A DNA stretch of 64,000 nucleotides from an uncultured Arachnia sp. (GCA_934636715.1 CAKUBE010000009.1:1-64000), one strand, 5' to 3'; numbered from the stretch's first letter, positions 11,249-18,893 are shown. Notes: generated by a model not told the origin, from the letters alone. Numbers and translations: made by a program.

Positions 11249-12737
11249 GGTCGGCCTCCTGGGTGCGCGCGTCGGTGAAGAGGGCGAGTTGCGTGGGCGC
11301 GCCCAGCGCCGGGTCGACCTCGCCGACGCTCCGGAACGCCACGCGATAGCCGTGCGCGTCGGCCACCCGGGTCGCCCAGGCCTCCAGCTCTGACCTCGTC
11401 CACTCGAACCGGTGATCGGGGTGCCGCCACTGCCCGTCGGCGAGCTCGTAGACGCCGTTGTACTCGCGGTTGGGCGTGGTGAGGATCACGTGCTTCGGCC
11501 GGGCGGCGCCGAAGACGCTGGTCTCGAGCGAGGCGATGCGGTCCGGCTCCAGGTGCTCGATCACCTCGATCAGCAGGACGGCGTCGAAGCCCGCGATCGC
11601 GTCGTCGCGATAGGTCACCGACGACTGCCGCAGCGTGAGCTTCTCCCGCTGCCGGTCCGGGCGCCGGTCGAGGTTCAGCTTTCGTTCGGCATACTCGAGG
11701 ACGCGCGGCGAGACGTCGACGCCGACGACCTCGGTGACCGACGGTTCCTCGATCAGCGCGCGCAGGTAGTACCCCTCGCCGCACCCGAGGTCGACGACGC
11801 GACGCGCCCCCGCCTCGCGCACCGCCGCCATCACGGCCTCCAGCCGATGCACGCGCAGCGGGACGAAGCCCCCGTCGTCGGCGCTATGACCACTGGTTGA
11901 CCCGGGCGCAACTTGACCGCTGGTTGAGCCGGGCGGCGAGGAACGAGCGCCTATGTCGAGACCAATGGCCCCTTCCTCATCGTCCGGCTCGGGGTCGACG
12001 ACGTCGTCGAGGGCGTTCAGCCGCGCCGTCGCGTCTTCGATGAAGGAACGTCGCGCCCGGAGGTAGCGGCGCACAATCAGCTCCTGCTCCGGATGCTCCG
12101 CGAGCCAGCCCTCGCCGCGGCGCACCAGCTTGTCGACCTCCTCGGAGCTCACCCAGTAGTGCTTGGCGTTGTCGAGCACGGGAAGCAGGACGTAGAGCTG
12201 GGACAGGGCGTCTGCGAGGCGCACCGTTCCGGTGAGGGCGAGGTCGACGTAGGGCGCGTCGCCCCAGGCACCGTCGGGACCGAACGGCGCCGTCGCGGTC
12301 CGCACGTTCCATCCGAGGGGCTCGAAGAGCGCTCGCACCAGCGACTCGCCACCGCGAGCGGGAACGGCGGGAACCCGCAGCTCGAGCGGAACCGAGGCGG
12401 CGGCCAGCTCGGGATGGGAGTCGCACCTGCCGTTGAGGGCCGTGGTGAACACGCGCCCGAGCGCGACGGCGAGCATCGACGACGCGGCGTACGGGCGGTC
12501 CGTGACGTAGTCGGTCAGGGAGAGGCCCTCGCGGGTCTTCAGCCGTCGCCGCACCATCGAGATGGGGTCGATCTCCAGCAGCAGCGCCGCGGTCACGCGC
12601 TCCGCGGACGACTCCGGGTAGAACACCGTCGCCTCGCCGACGGGCAGGCTGAAGGTCTGGACGCGGTCCGGATGCTTGTGCAGCAGGAACCCGAGCCCGG
12701 ACGCCTCGGGCCCGGTCATGGTGATTGTCAACAGCAT
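11241..12737 (-). CDS. hen1: 3'-terminal RNA ribose 2'-O-methyltransferase Hen1, with in-frame repeat insertion
   Basis: About 498 residues. The N-terminal half is the bacterial Hen1 ligase-activating domain (MLLTITMTGPEASGLGFLLH and a later FYPESSAERVTAALLLEI). The C-terminal half is a SAM methyltransferase (VVDLGCGEGYYL, then VLLIEVIEHL and the metal-binding EVIEH). Hen1 methylates the 3' end at the break before Pnkp seals it, which blocks re-cleavage. Residues about 257-283, in the interdomain linker, are encoded by a mobile repeat (see 11890-11968). I chose the ATG at 12737 because the family begins MLLTIT; two upstream starts (12755, 12758) are possible. Confidence 0.92.
   Translation of the reverse strand: MLLTITMTGPEASGLGFLLHKHPDRVQTFSLPVGEATVFYPESSAERVTAALLLEIDPISMVRRRLKTREGLSLTDYVTDRPYAASSMLAVALGRVFTTALNGRCDSHPELAAASVPLELRVPAVPARGGESLVRALFEPLGWNVRTATAPFGPDGAWGDAPYVDLALTGTVRLADALSQLYVLLPVLDNAKHYWVSSEEVDKLVRRGEGWLAEHPEQELIVRRYLRARRSFIEDATARLNALDDVVDPEPDDEEGAIGLDIGARSSPPGSTSGQVAPGSTSGHSADDGGFVPLRVHRLEAVMAAVREAGARRVVDLGCGEGYYLRALIEEPSVTEVVGVDVSPRVLEYAERKLNLDRRPDRQREKLTLRQSSVTYRDDAIAGFDAVLLIEVIEHLEPDRIASLETSVFGAARPKHVILTTPNREYNGVYELADGQWRHPDHRFEWTRSELEAWATRVADAHGYRVAFRSVGEVDPALGAPTQLALFTDARTQEADHG
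11890..11968. repeat. Interspersed repeat inserted in frame in hen1
   Basis: The segment holds a partial left end (CCACTGGTTGACCCGGG) and then a full copy from CCGCTGGTTGAGCCGGG (11917) to GTCGAGACCAATGG (11968). It is the same family found intergenically at 51.3, 52.9, 53.0 and 59.2 kb. Read on the hen1 strand it has no stop codon and adds about 26 low-complexity residues with two GSTSG units. Confidence 0.85.
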
Positions 12738-12763
12738 CGAGCCATTGTCGCGCATCACGCGAC

Positions 12764-12769
12764 TACGAT
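12764..12769 (+). promoter_or_regulatory. Leaderless -10 element of the lipoprotein gene
   Basis: TACGAT lies 6 nt before the ATG at 12776 and no Shine-Dalgarno sequence is present. It lies in the 38-nt gap between divergent hen1 and the lipoprotein gene. Confidence 0.6.
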
Positions 12770-12775
12770 GGCCAG

Positions 12776-13507
12776 ATGAGCCCCCGTCGCGCCGCCTTCG
12801 CCTCCCTCCTCGTGTCCGCCCTCGCGTTGGCCGGCTGCGCCAACACCACCACGCCCGCCGGGCCGTCCAGCCCGGCGCAGTCCCCTAGCTCGCCGGCCAC
12901 CCTGCCGCCCACCGAACCCACCGAGCCAGGTATGCAGGCCGACGCCGCCTGGCTCGACGGGGGTCGCCTCCTGGGCGTCGTGACCTGGGGTTCGTCGTCG
13001 TGCGTGCCCGTGGCCGACACCGCGACGGCGTCGGGCCAGGAGATCACGGTCACCCTGACCGATCCCGGCGACGGGACCCAGCCCTGCACCGCCGACATGT
13101 CGCCTCGTGCGAGCGTCGTCGGGGTGCCCGAGGGCGTGAACCCGCAGGAGGACGTCACGGTCGCACTCACCTATCTGGACCAGACGGTGCGCTTCGAGGT
13201 CGACGGCGAGGACGACCTGAAGGGCGTCCCCGGCGAGGCCACCGACTACGCCCCGAGCGCAGGCTGGTTCGACGACGACAAGGGCATCGTCCTGCTGACC
13301 TGGGGCTCGTCCACCTGCGTGCCGATCGTCGAGGGCCTCGAGGAGACCGCCGACGCGATCACCGTCACTTTCAAGGCCAACGAGGGCGCCTGCACTATGG
13401 ACATGGGCCCGCGCCTGACCGTGCTCGGCGTCTCCGGCGACGGCGACGACCAGCAGCTCGTCCTCGTCGGCGACAACCTGGACGCCACGCTCCCGATCAT
13501 CGGCTGA
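12776..13507 (+). CDS. Lipoprotein with two copies of a WGSSxCVP domain
   Basis: A 243-residue predicted lipoprotein. The signal peptide (MSPRRAAFASLLVSALALAG) ends at a lipobox Cys (LAGC). A Pro/Ser/Thr-rich spacer follows, then two related domains of roughly 80 residues. Each carries W-G-S-S-x-C-V-P, then I-T-V-T, then C-T-x-D-M-x-P-R-x-x-V-x-G-V, so each has a pair of cysteines that could form a disulfide outside the membrane. I do not recognise the family and assign no function. The ATG at 12776 is chosen by the leaderless -10 and because it puts the lipobox at the expected distance. Confidence 0.8.
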   Translation: MSPRRAAFASLLVSALALAGCANTTTPAGPSSPAQSPSSPATLPPTEPTEPGMQADAAWLDGGRLLGVVTWGSSSCVPVADTATASGQEITVTLTDPGDGTQPCTADMSPRASVVGVPEGVNPQEDVTVALTYLDQTVRFEVDGEDDLKGVPGEATDYAPSAGWFDDDKGIVLLTWGSSTCVPIVEGLEETADAITVTFKANEGACTMDMGPRLTVLGVSGDGDDQQLVLVGDNLDATLPIIG

Positions 13508-13520
13508 CCCCCACCACCGC

Positions 13521-13799
13521 ATGAAGCGAGTACACGTCGTCGTCACGGGTCGCGTGCAGGGCGTCGGATACCGCTACTCCCTCTGGAGCGTCGCCGAGAA
13601 CGCGGGCTTGACGGGCTGGGTGCGCAATCGCGGCTACGACGCCGTGGAGGCCGAGCTCGAGGGCGCACCGGAGGTCGTCGACGAGGTCCTCGACTGGATG
13701 CGTAGCGGGCCGCCCATGGCCCGGGTCGACCACCGGGACGTCACCCCGGTCCCGGTGACCGGGAGCAACGGCCGCTTCGAGATCCGATACAGCGTCTAG
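13521..13799 (+). CDS. acyP: Acylphosphatase
   Basis: A 92-residue protein with the full acylphosphatase signature. VTGRVQGVGYRYSLW carries the catalytic phosphate-binding loop and Arg, and LTGWVRNRGYDAVEAELEG carries the catalytic Asn. It hydrolyses small acyl phosphates such as carbamoyl phosphate or 1,3-bisphosphoglycerate. Length is typical. It starts 13 nt after the lipoprotein gene with no evident terminator, so the two may be co-transcribed. Confidence 0.95.
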   Translation: MKRVHVVVTGRVQGVGYRYSLWSVAENAGLTGWVRNRGYDAVEAELEGAPEVVDEVLDWMRSGPPMARVDHRDVTPVPVTGSNGRFEIRYSV

Positions 13800-13819
13800 G
13801 GTCAACGAAAAACCGATAT

Positions 13820-13848
13820 CCTGAACATGTTCACCGAACTTGTTCAGG
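13820..13848. promoter_or_regulatory. Palindromic operator in front of the TetR gene
   Basis: A 29-bp near-perfect palindrome built from two GAACWTGTTC half-elements around ACC. It overlaps a possible -10 (TATCCT, 13817-13822) and reaches into the AGGAGG ribosome-binding site. Its position suggests autorepression by the regulator encoded directly downstream. Confidence 0.7.
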
Positions 13849-13858
13849 AGGCCTGGTT

Positions 13859-14452
13859 GTGGCAACGACGAGAGATCGACAGCGGGAGGAGACCGTCGCG
13901 AGGGTGCTGGACAGCGCCGGCGGGTTGTTCCGGACGAAGGGTTTCGCGGAAACGACGATCCGCGACATCGCGGCGGCGTGTGGCGTGAGCATCGGCACCG
14001 TCATCTCCGTCGGGGACAAGAACGCCCTCCTGCTCGCGAGCTTCGACCGGCTCATCGCGGGCATTCACGACGAACGTCGGGGCCGCATCGCCGTTTCTGT
14101 CGGCAGCCGTGTGGACCGGGTCGCGGCGCTCTTCGACCCGTTCATCGAACTCTTCACCAGCGACGCCGCTCTCGCCCGCGCTTACGCCTCGGTGCTCGTC
14201 GCGGGCACACATGACTCCGTCGTCTTCACCGAACTGTCGCGCACGCTCATCGGCGAGATCGAGGCGACGCTACGAGACGTGGAGTCCTCCGATCACCGTC
14301 GGATCTCCTCGACGGCCGAGAGCCTCTACTTCGCCTACATCGGGCGGCTCTTCACCTGGTCATCGGCCGACGATGGCGACGTGGCCGAACTCACGCAGAG
14401 CCTCCGCCGGATCGTCACGGCCATCTGTCCGAGCGAGGAGCCCTCGACATGA
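13859..14452 (+). CDS. TetR-family transcriptional regulator
   Basis: A 197-residue protein with an N-terminal TetR helix-turn-helix (LFRTKGFAETTIRDIAAACGVSIGTV, split in this text as residues about 23-50). The C-terminal ligand-binding half is divergent. The GTG at 13859 has AGGAGG 7 nt upstream. The 29-bp palindrome just upstream is the likely binding site. The stop codon overlaps the next gene (ATGA), so the DoxX-like protein is probably the regulated partner. The ligand cannot be told from sequence. Confidence 0.9.
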   Translation: MATTRDRQREETVARVLDSAGGLFRTKGFAETTIRDIAAACGVSIGTVISVGDKNALLLASFDRLIAGIHDERRGRIAVSVGSRVDRVAALFDPFIELFTSDAALARAYASVLVAGTHDSVVFTELSRTLIGEIEATLRDVESSDHRRISSTAESLYFAYIGRLFTWSSADDGDVAELTQSLRRIVTAICPSEEPST

Positions 14453-14808
14453 GCCTCCTCCCGGATCCGTGGTGGCTGCCTGCGATCCTGGCCGCCGCGC
14501 TGCTGTTCGACGCCGTTGCCTCGGTGCGCCCGCCAGCTTTCATCAGCGACTGCCTCGACGGCGTGGGTTTCCCCCGCGACTGGTGGTGGACCCTCATCGT
14601 CATTAAGACTCTCGCCGTCGTCGGCCTCGTCGCCGGACTCTGGATTCCCGGCGTTGCCCTCGCGGCGAGCGCCGGCGTGGTCGCCTACTTCGTCTGCGCA
14701 GCCACGGCCCACGTCAGAGCCCGATTCGTCGGCCAGTCGTTCTGGGTGAACTGCCTCGGAATGCTCGGGCTGTCGCTGGCGACGCTGGTGTTCTCGTTCC
14801 TCATCTAG
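14449..14808 (+). CDS. DoxX-like four-helix membrane protein
   Basis: A 119-residue protein made almost wholly of four hydrophobic segments (about residues 7-26, 46-64, 66-86 and 99-118). A VGFPRDWWWTLIVIKTLAVVG region resembles DoxX/DoxX-like proteins. Some family members act in redox homeostasis; the specific role here is unknown. It overlaps the TetR gene by 4 nt and is likely controlled by it. Confidence 0.75.
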   Translation: MSLLPDPWWLPAILAAALLFDAVASVRPPAFISDCLDGVGFPRDWWWTLIVIKTLAVVGLVAGLWIPGVALAASAGVVAYFVCAATAHVRARFVGQSFWVNCLGMLGLSLATLVFSFLI

Positions 14809-14841
14809 CGGTCCTCGACAGCCTCGGCATGGAGCCGACCG

Positions 14842-15558
14842 TCAGACGCGACGATCAGCCTCGCGGACCCTGTCGAGCCAGGTGGAGAACGCGATGCGGG
14901 CGCGGTCGGCGAGGACGGGACCGTACACGTCGGCGTCGTGGCGGATCATCCGCGGGTCGATGCCGTTGCTGGACAGCTCGTGGGCGTGCCCGATGAGCCA
15001 GCGCTCGAGCTGCGTGTGATCGACCTCGAGATGGAACTGCAGCGCGAGGACGTGGTCGTCGAGGCTGAATCCCTGGTTCGGCGTGTGCTCGGTGGCCGCG
15101 AGGATGACGGCGCCGTCGGGCGTTTCGAACCGGTCGCCATGCCAGTGCAGCACAGGGGTGTGCGCGATCGCGGCCAGCGGGGAGCGCCGGCCGTCGTCGG
15201 TGAGCGCGAGGGGCGCGTAGCCGATCTCGACGCTGCCGCTGGGGCGCACCGGAGCCCCGAGGGCGGTGGCGATCAGCTGCGCGCCCAGGCAGATGCCGAG
15301 CGTCGGGCGCCTGTGCTCGATGCGACGCGCGAGCAGGTCGATCTCCTGACGCAGGAACGGGTAGGCGGCCAGGTCACCGACGCCGATGGGTCCGCCCAGC
15401 ACGACGAGGAGGTCGGCATCTGCCGCACGGCCGTCGACGAGGTCGTCAATGCCTGCGTCGAGGTACTCGATGCGGTAGCCGCGCTCATCAAGCAGCGGAC
15501 CGAGCAGCCCGAGGTCCTCGAATCCGACGTGACGGATGGCGATGGCGGTGCGGGTCAC
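14842..15558 (-). CDS. Class-I glutamine amidotransferase (GMP synthase-like domain)
   Basis: A 238-residue stand-alone amidotransferase. LLVVLGGPIGVGD is followed by the nucleophile elbow GICLGAQL with the catalytic Cys, and QFHLEVD with the catalytic His. Members of this group hydrolyse glutamine or gamma-glutamyl amides, and many are called GMP synthase-like although they lack the synthetase domain. The substrate is not evident. I chose the GTG at 15558, preceded by GAGGAGA. The open frame continues to 15636 but that part runs into a repeat and has no ribosome-binding site. Confidence 0.88.
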   Translation of the reverse strand: MTRTAIAIRHVGFEDLGLLGPLLDERGYRIEYLDAGIDDLVDGRAADADLLVVLGGPIGVGDLAAYPFLRQEIDLLARRIEHRRPTLGICLGAQLIATALGAPVRPSGSVEIGYAPLALTDDGRRSPLAAIAHTPVLHWHGDRFETPDGAVILAATEHTPNQGFSLDDHVLALQFHLEVDHTQLERWLIGHAHELSSNGIDPRMIRHDADVYGPVLADRARIAFSTWLDRVREADRRV

Positions 15559-15606
15559 TTCTGTTCTCCTCGGCATGAACATCTCGGCGGCTTCCGTCAG
15601 CATGCT

Positions 15607-15670
15607 GACGTTGGGTGCCACGGTAATCCGCAACACAGCGCGGATCGAACGGAAACCGCCATGCTAACGG
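15607..15670. repeat. 64-bp direct repeat, copy 1, left of fic
   Basis: Identical at 54 of 64 positions to 17187-17250. It begins GACGTTGGGTGCCACGGTAA and ends CCGCCATGCTAACGG. The ends form a short inverted repeat (CGTT.G/CTAACG), suggesting a small mobile or palindromic element. Confidence 0.85.
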
Positions 15671-15790
15671 CCGCCCTCACCGCCCGGCCCGAACGACCGG
15701 GTCGAACATCGACCAGCTCCACCCCGTGGCGTTTGCACAGTCCCACATCGAGCTGGGGCGCCGTGTGCGTCCTGGCTATCCTTTCACCGG

Positions 15791-15829
15791 CTGACCATCT
15801 AGTTAAGGATAGACTATTATCCTTAACTA
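15791..15829 (+). promoter_or_regulatory. fic: fic promoter with 12-bp inverted-repeat operator
   Basis: TAGTTAAGGATA (15800-15811) is perfectly repeated in inverted orientation at 15818-15829 around a 6-nt spacer. The AT-rich palindrome stands out from its GC-rich surroundings. A -10 (TATTAT, 15815-15820) lies inside it and CTGACC (15791-15796) is a possible -35 at 18-bp spacing. A repressor bound here would block fic. Confidence 0.6.
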
Positions 15830-15858
15830 AACTCGTCGTTAACGAAAGGAAACCACCG

Positions 15859-17151
15859 ATGGCCGGCTGGGACGAGGCACACTGGCAGTCTGACATCTCC
15901 TCGGGTATCCCTCGCGCCGAACAGCGTTCCGGGACGTACACCCGGTACGTGCCCGATCGGCTTGACGGCGCCAGCCTCGCCGTCGACGGACCGCTCTCCC
16001 GAGACGTCGGAGCCATCGAGCGAGGCATCCGCGCCCTCAACGGTTCTGGAGCCGAGGGGCTGGCCGGGATCGCGCGGTTCCTGTTGCGCTCCGAGGCCAT
16101 CGCGAGCTCTCGCATCGAGGGTATCGCGCCATCGGCACAGCAGGTGGCTCTCGCGGAACTCGCCCAGACCGAAACGGTCCAAGGTATCTCGGAGCAGGCG
16201 AAGCTCGTGGCCAACAATATGACGGTCGTACGGCACGCCACCAGCGCGTTGGCGCAGGCAGAGACACTCACCGTCGATCACGTCATCGAGCTTCATCGAT
16301 CACTGCTGCCGGAAGAACCACGGCACCACGTCCTTCGCACCGTGCAGAACTGGATCGGCACATCCAGCTGGAGTCCCATCGGCGCCGCGTACGTTCCGCC
16401 CGCACCGGAGCAGGTTCCGGAGCTCATGGCCGATCTCGTCGACTACATCAACGGGGCCGCCCACGCGCCTCTGGTGCAGGCAGCGGTCATTCATGCGCAG
16501 TTCGAGACGATCCATCCGTTCACCGACGGCAACGGCCGGGTCGGGCGTGCTCTCATCCACACTGTCCTCTCTCGCCGGGGACTCACCGATCGGGCAGTTC
16601 TTCCCATCAGCCTGGTGCTCGCCACACTTCGAGACCAATACATCGCTGGCCTCACCGCGTTCCGGCACTCCTCCCCAACAGGCAGCGCGGAGGCGAGCGC
16701 CGCGATCAACTCCTGGCTGCGGACCTTCCTCGAGTCCGCTGCCATTGCGGTCGAAGAGTCCGAGCGACTTGTCTTCGCAATCGAGACGCTCCGGACCAGC
16801 TGGACCGACCGCCTGACCGCACATCGAACAGCGGCCGGACTCCGGCCCGTGCCGAGGGCGGACTCGGCCGTGGCCCGCCTGCTGTATCAGCTGCCGGAAG
16901 CCCCGGTGGTGACGACGTCAACGCTCGCACGCATCCTCGACGTCTCGCTCCCAGCAGCCGGCGCGGCACTGGACGAACTTCAGCTGGCAGGCATCCTCAG
17001 CACCAAGTCAATGGCGCGCGGCGCAAAGGCCTACCTCGCTCGTGAAGTGCTCGACCTAGTCACCCTGTCGGAACGCGCGCTCGCCAGCACGCACTTCGAC
17101 ACCCGGGTGTCGCCGCCAGTCCGGCCCGTGCCCGCGCGGCCAGAGAAGTAG
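15859..17151 (+). CDS. Fic-domain protein with N-terminal inhibitory helix and C-terminal winged helix
   Basis: A 430-residue protein with the canonical Fic loop HPFTDGNGRVGR (catalytic His near residue 219). It also has a class-II style inhibitory motif S-S-R-I-E-G near residues 83-88, where Glu would block productive ATP binding. Fic enzymes usually transfer AMP to a target Ser/Thr/Tyr. The C-terminal part (VVTTSTLARILDVSLPAAGA onward) looks like a winged helix, so it may also bind its own operator. The ATG at 15859 has GAAAGGA 8 nt upstream. It is flanked by 64-bp direct repeats and abuts ssrA, which suggests acquisition as a unit. Confidence 0.92.
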   Translation: MAGWDEAHWQSDISSGIPRAEQRSGTYTRYVPDRLDGASLAVDGPLSRDVGAIERGIRALNGSGAEGLAGIARFLLRSEAIASSRIEGIAPSAQQVALAELAQTETVQGISEQAKLVANNMTVVRHATSALAQAETLTVDHVIELHRSLLPEEPRHHVLRTVQNWIGTSSWSPIGAAYVPPAPEQVPELMADLVDYINGAAHAPLVQAAVIHAQFETIHPFTDGNGRVGRALIHTVLSRRGLTDRAVLPISLVLATLRDQYIAGLTAFRHSSPTGSAEASAAINSWLRTFLESAAIAVEESERLVFAIETLRTSWTDRLTAHRTAAGLRPVPRADSAVARLLYQLPEAPVVTTSTLARILDVSLPAAGAALDELQLAGILSTKSMARGAKAYLAREVLDLVTLSERALASTHFDTRVSPPVRPVPARPEK

Positions 17152-17186
17152 CCCGCAAGGGGCGCACACCTCGCACAGCCCCACGT

Positions 17187-17250
17187 GACGTTAGGCGCCA
17201 CGGTAATCCACGACGAGACACGGATCGAACGGAAACCGCCACGCTAACGG
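17187..17250. repeat. 64-bp direct repeat, copy 2, right of fic
   Basis: Same length and orientation as 15607-15670. It begins 36 nt after the fic stop and ends 12 nt before the ssrA terminator stem. Differences from copy 1 are concentrated in an 11-bp middle segment. Confidence 0.85.
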
Positions 17251-17261
17251 CAGAAAGACGA

Positions 17262-17291
17262 GAGGCCCTTCGGCATATGCTGAAGGGCCTC
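17262..17291 (-). terminator. ssrA terminator
   Basis: A 10-bp perfect stem (GAGGCCCTTC/GAAGGGCCTC) with a 10-nt loop lies just downstream of the tmRNA 3' end on the minus strand. It is followed by TCGTCTTTCT, a modest T-rich tail. Confidence 0.8.
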
Positions 17292-17299
17292 CCTCACAG

Positions 17300-17667
17300 G
17301 GGTGGAGGTGGCGGGAATTGAACCCGCGTCCTTGAAGGATGAACCAGGGCTTCTCCGGGTGCAGCCGACTAGGCGTCTTACTCGGTCCTTGCACTCACGT
17401 CGGCATGTCGCAAACGGACCCAGTCCCAGTAAAGTCCCGAGCAGCCCCTGAAACGCGAGCTACTCAGCAAGCCCTCTAGATGAGGCCAGATCTCGGACCG
17501 AAGGCAGTCCCGAGTTGACCCTTCGTTAGCTGATCAGGCAGCCAGAGCGAAGTCAGTGCGGTTGTTGTTGGCACTTATTGGTTTCCACGCGGCGTTAACG
17601 AGATAAACGTGGATCCTCGACCCGCTTCCCCTGGGACTACCGCCCCAAGTCGAAACCAGTCACCCCC
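17300..17667 (-). ncRNA. ssrA: Transfer-messenger RNA (tmRNA)
   Basis: The 5' end GGGGGTGACTGGTTTCGAC and the 3' tRNA-like end (GGTTCAATTCCCGCC then CACCTCC, discriminator A) pair into an acceptor stem with a G-U at the third position. The internal reading frame encodes the tag ANNNRTDFALAA followed by TGA. Only CC of the CCA end is encoded, so the last A must be added. tmRNA with SmpB rescues stalled ribosomes and tags the product for proteolysis; smpB lies upstream on the same strand. Ends are accurate to a few nucleotides. Confidence 0.95.
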
Positions 17668-17687
17668 TGTTGAGTTGTCAGTGGCCC

Positions 17688-17716
17688 AGTCTAGCGCGTC
17701 CGCGCGAGCTGCCGAA
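17688..17716 (-). promoter_or_regulatory. Candidate ssrA promoter
   Basis: TAGACT (17688-17693) is a good -10 with a weak TTCGGC -35 (17711-17716) at 17-bp spacing, about 20 nt before the mature tmRNA 5' end. The -10 overlaps the TAG stop codon of the DUF1707 gene. Confidence 0.5.
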
Positions 17717-18284
17717 CATCGGCGCTCTTCGGGCGGAACAGCAGCAGGCCCTCGAACGGCTTCGTGCCCGGCTGGCCGTTGAAGGCGCGTACGCCCGCCC
17801 AGATGGTCGCGGTGAGCCACGCCAGCCAGCCGATGAACATGATGCCGCCGAGCCCGAGGATCTCCGACAGGATCAGCGCGGCTACCCCTGCCACGAGTGC
17901 GGTCAGCTGCAGGCTGAGCGCCCGGGACGCCTCCCACCACAGCGCGGAGCCGGGACGCGTCGACGCCTTCACGATCACCGGGCCCACAAACGATGTGAAC
18001 AGGCCGCTCAACTGGACAAGTCCCCCGCCGACGTTCTCGGCCGGGCTGGGCTGACCGGGCGCCGTCGGCCGCAACATCACCGGCGCGATGCGCGCAAGGC
18101 CCTGCAGGGAGCGGTTGAGCTGCACCCGGTCGTGAGCGTTGAGGGCGAGGTCGAGGCGACGATCCAGCTCGGACTCCCCGATCGTCCCGCTGGCGTACTG
18201 CGCCTGGAGGTGACCGATGGCGCGCTCGCGCTGGTCGTCGGAGATCAGATACGGGGTGTTGTGCGGCTGGTACGGCTGGCTCAT
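17691..18284 (-). CDS. DUF1707 domain membrane protein
   Basis: A 197-residue protein. The N-terminal DUF1707 (SHOCT-like) helical domain has the pattern ISDDQRERAIGHLQAQYASG then ESELDRRLDLALNAHDRVQL. Two hydrophobic segments (about residues 125-145 and 147-168) then form a small membrane domain. DUF1707 proteins are common in actinobacteria and poorly understood. I chose the ATG at 18284 because the DUF1707 block starts soon after it. It lies between smpB and ssrA, so it may share their transcript. Confidence 0.82.
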   Translation of the reverse strand: MSQPYQPHNTPYLISDDQRERAIGHLQAQYASGTIGESELDRRLDLALNAHDRVQLNRSLQGLARIAPVMLRPTAPGQPSPAENVGGGLVQLSGLFTSFVGPVIVKASTRPGSALWWEASRALSLQLTALVAGVAALILSEILGLGGIMFIGWLAWLTATIWAGVRAFNGQPGTKPFEGLLLFRPKSADVRQLARTR

Positions 18285-18387
18285 GCCCACAATTCTGTCC
18301 GCACGCCGACGGCGCGCCAACCGGGAAGGCCCCTGATCAGACCCCTGAATAGCTCTGAGCCCAGCGGCTCGCGATGGGTGGATCCGG

Positions 18388-18870
18388 TCAGCGGCGGTTG
18401 TACCGGTTCCGGGTGGCGAGCGCCCGCTCGGCCTCGCGCTTGGCGTCGCGGTCGGCGATGTCGCGGCGCTTGTCCCAGTCCTTCTTGCCGGTGGCGACGG
18501 CGATCTCCACCTTCGCGTACCCGTCCTTGAAGTACAGCGACAGCGGGATCAACGTGCGGCCCGCGCCCTCCAGCGCTCGGGAGATCTTCGCGATCTCCCG
18601 GCGATTCAGGAGGAGCTTGCGCGAGCGCCGAGCCGAGTGGTTGCGCCACGTGCCGAACTCGTACTCGGGGATGTGGGCGTTGATTAGCCAGGCCTCGCCG
18701 CTGTCGTCGATCGATGCGTAGGCGTCGCCGAGGGTCGCCCGGCCGTTGCGGAGGGTCTTGACCTCGGTGCCCGTCAAGACCAGCCCGGCCTCGTAGACGT
18801 CCTCGATGGCATAGTCATGCCGCGCGCGCCTGTTCTGCGCGACGAGCTTTCGTCCTTGTTCCCTGGGCAT
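18388..18870 (-). CDS. smpB: SsrA-binding protein SmpB
   Basis: A 160-residue protein with all SmpB landmarks: [66 protein letters not shown] and the basic C-terminal tail starting GKKDWDKR. It binds the tRNA-like domain of tmRNA and delivers it to stalled ribosomes. It is in the actinobacterial prfB-ftsE-ftsX-peptidase-smpB-ssrA block. Length is typical. Confidence 0.98.
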   Translation of the reverse strand: MPREQGRKLVAQNRRARHDYAIEDVYEAGLVLTGTEVKTLRNGRATLGDAYASIDDSGEAWLINAHIPEYEFGTWRNHSARRSRKLLLNRREIAKISRALEGAGRTLIPLSLYFKDGYAKVEIAVATGKKDWDKRRDIADRDAKREAERALATRNRYNRR

Positions 18871-18893
18871 CTGTCCAGTATGTCAGCCGACGG

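Larger units (their letters stand above)
15559..15858. other. Gene-free 300-bp region between the amidotransferase and fic genes
   Basis: It holds direct-repeat copy 1 (15607-15670), about 100 nt of unremarkable sequence and the palindromic promoter/operator of fic (15800-15829). I see no coding potential. Confidence 0.7.

Noticed and set aside
15559..15636. N-terminal extension of the amidotransferase gene
   Set aside because: The added 26 residues have no ribosome-binding site, are encoded partly by the 64-bp repeat, and precede the normal start of the family; the GTG at 15558 has GAGGAGA upstream.
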